A DNA stretch of 64,000 nt from UTCFX2 sp963788145 (GTDB taxonomy: Bacteria; Chloroflexota; Anaerolineae; Anaerolineales; UBA4823), in the NCBI GenBank assembly GCA_963788145.1, contig CAWBFQ010000006.1, positions 372,001 to 436,000 of the forward strand. The letters run 5' to 3'. The notes beneath the pieces are model-generated. The model made no database searches and was not told the DNA's origin. It saw only the letters and a program-made list of their open reading frames with translations. This document shows, piece by piece, positions 63,301-64,000 of this stretch (position 1 is its first letter; the number at the start of each line of letters is the position of its first letter). The translations under genes and the position numbers were made by a program.

Positions 63301-64000
63301 ATGAAGGAACAAAGTGCAACGTACCGAATCACGGATCTGAATGAATCCGACCGGCCTCGTGAAAGACTGGCAAAACATGGCGCCCAGGCCTTAAGTAACG
63401 CTGAATTGCTGGCGATTTTGCTGCGCGTAGGGGTGCCAGGGGAGAATGCTGTTCAAGTTGGTCAGCGTCTGTTGCAGGATCTGGGCGGTTTACAGGGGAT
63501 CCACCGAGCGGCATACGAGGAAGTCTGTAGCCAACATGGAATTGGGCTGGCGAAGGCTGCCCAGATCAAGGCCGCGATTGAGTTAGGCAGACGCCTGGCG
63601 GTGGAGGCTCCTGAGGAGCGACCTATTATTCATAGCCCGGCGGATGCTGCCGCGCTTGTCCAATATGAGATGAGCGCTCTTGAGCAAGAAGAACTGTGGG
63701 TGATCTTGCTCGATATTCGCAACCGGGTTGAAAAAATTCTCACAGTCTACAAGGGATCCCTGAATTCGTCCATGGTTCGAGTAGGCGAGTTGTTCAAGAT
63801 GGCGATCCGAGCCAATGCTGCTGCGCTGATCATTATTCACAATCACCCGAGCGGAGACCCTGGCCCGAGCCCCGAAGATATCGCATTAACCAGATCGATC
63901 ATACAAGCCGGTAAACTTTTAGATGTAGATGTGCTAGACCATATTGTGATCGGTCGGGGGAGATTCGTCTCTATGAAAGAACTCAACATGGGTTTTGGCT
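63301..64000 (+). CDS. radC: DNA repair protein RadC (JAMM domain), partial at the window end
   Basis: The gene starts at ATG 63301 after GGAGGGAAGT and is open to the end of the window (233 codons), probably only a few codons from its stop. It begins MKEQSATYRITDLNESDRPR, has a helix-hairpin-helix region (LSNAELLAILLRVGVPGENA, HGIGLAKAAQIKAAIELGR) and a JAMM metalloprotease-like core with HNHPSGDPGPSPED carrying the His, His, Ser and Asp ligands. RadC proteins are linked to DNA processing, but the direct biochemical role is unsettled. Confidence 0.92.
   Translation, partial: MKEQSATYRITDLNESDRPRERLAKHGAQALSNAELLAILLRVGVPGENAVQVGQRLLQDLGGLQGIHRAAYEEVCSQHGIGLAKAAQIKAAIELGRRLAVEAPEERPIIHSPADAAALVQYEMSALEQEELWVILLDIRNRVEKILTVYKGSLNSSMVRVGELFKMAIRANAAALIIIHNHPSGDPGPSPEDIALTRSIIQAGKLLDVDVLDHIVIGRGRFVSMKELNMGFG

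Noticed and set aside
1..64000. tRNA genes, rRNA genes, CRISPR arrays and replication origin
   Set aside because: No T-loop consensus with matching arms, no rRNA-like stretches, no regularly spaced repeats and no DnaA-box cluster were seen on either strand; short or divergent tRNAs could still be missed by eye.

Overview
The window looks like a contig from an anaerobic, filamentous-type Chloroflexota (class Anaerolineae most likely). This rests on recognised family combinations, not on a search: a ParB-like/double-UspA protein, an uncharacterised TIM-like family that I associate with Chloroflexi, lipoproteins with long Pro/Thr linkers, zinc-ribbon membrane proteins, and about half G+C. No rRNA, tRNA, CRISPR array or replication origin was seen.

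Layout. 1-8.6 kb: a truncated membrane protein, a GH-A clan lipoprotein, an S41 peptidase, a PhaR-like regulator and phasin with a clear promoter, operator candidate and terminator, then an SCP2-like protein, an SDR protein and an unusual acyltransferase. 9-15.7 kb: patatin phospholipase, metallophosphoesterase, ParB-like/Usp protein, an uncharacterised family, nicotinate phosphoribosyltransferase and a DUF5668-like membrane protein. 15.7-22.9 kb (minus): DnaQ-DinG helicase and a MacAB-like ABC export system. 23.2-26.8 kb (plus): MoxR - DUF58 - DUF4129 operon. 26.8-32.3 kb (minus): NitT/TauT-type ABC importer followed by a one-module A-PCP-TE synthetase. 32.5-41 kb: Ser/Thr kinase with beta-propeller, ICMT-like methyltransferase, upp, ruvB-DUF2905-queA, and a four-GAF diguanylate cyclase. 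41.1-42.5 kb: pyrimidine-nucleoside phosphorylase.

42.5-57.1 kb is a 14.7 kb run of minus-strand genes with little or no spacing: Ig-like protein, pth, mfd, PglC-type sugar transferase, E1-alpha, E1-beta, zinc-ribbon/NHL protein, a lipoyl-PSBD-NeuD fusion, DegT aminotransferase, fmt, lysA, panE. Inside it lies the most interesting system. A 2-oxoacid dehydrogenase E1 pair sits with an E2-like protein whose usual acyltransferase core has been replaced by a NeuD/PglD sugar acyltransferase. I infer a pathway in which an acyl group made from a 2-oxo acid is carried on a lipoyl arm and put directly on an amino sugar, which PglC then loads onto undecaprenyl phosphate.

57.2-64 kb: a decayed transposase between 38-bp direct repeats, a roadblock protein, pyrG, plsC, eno, a zinc-ribbon membrane protein and radC running off the end.

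A second theme is technical. At least 16 single-base frameshifts break otherwise well-conserved genes, several in mononucleotide runs and two in genes that are normally essential (pyrG, fmt). I read most of them as indel errors in the sequence rather than true pseudogenes, and I annotate those genes across the break.
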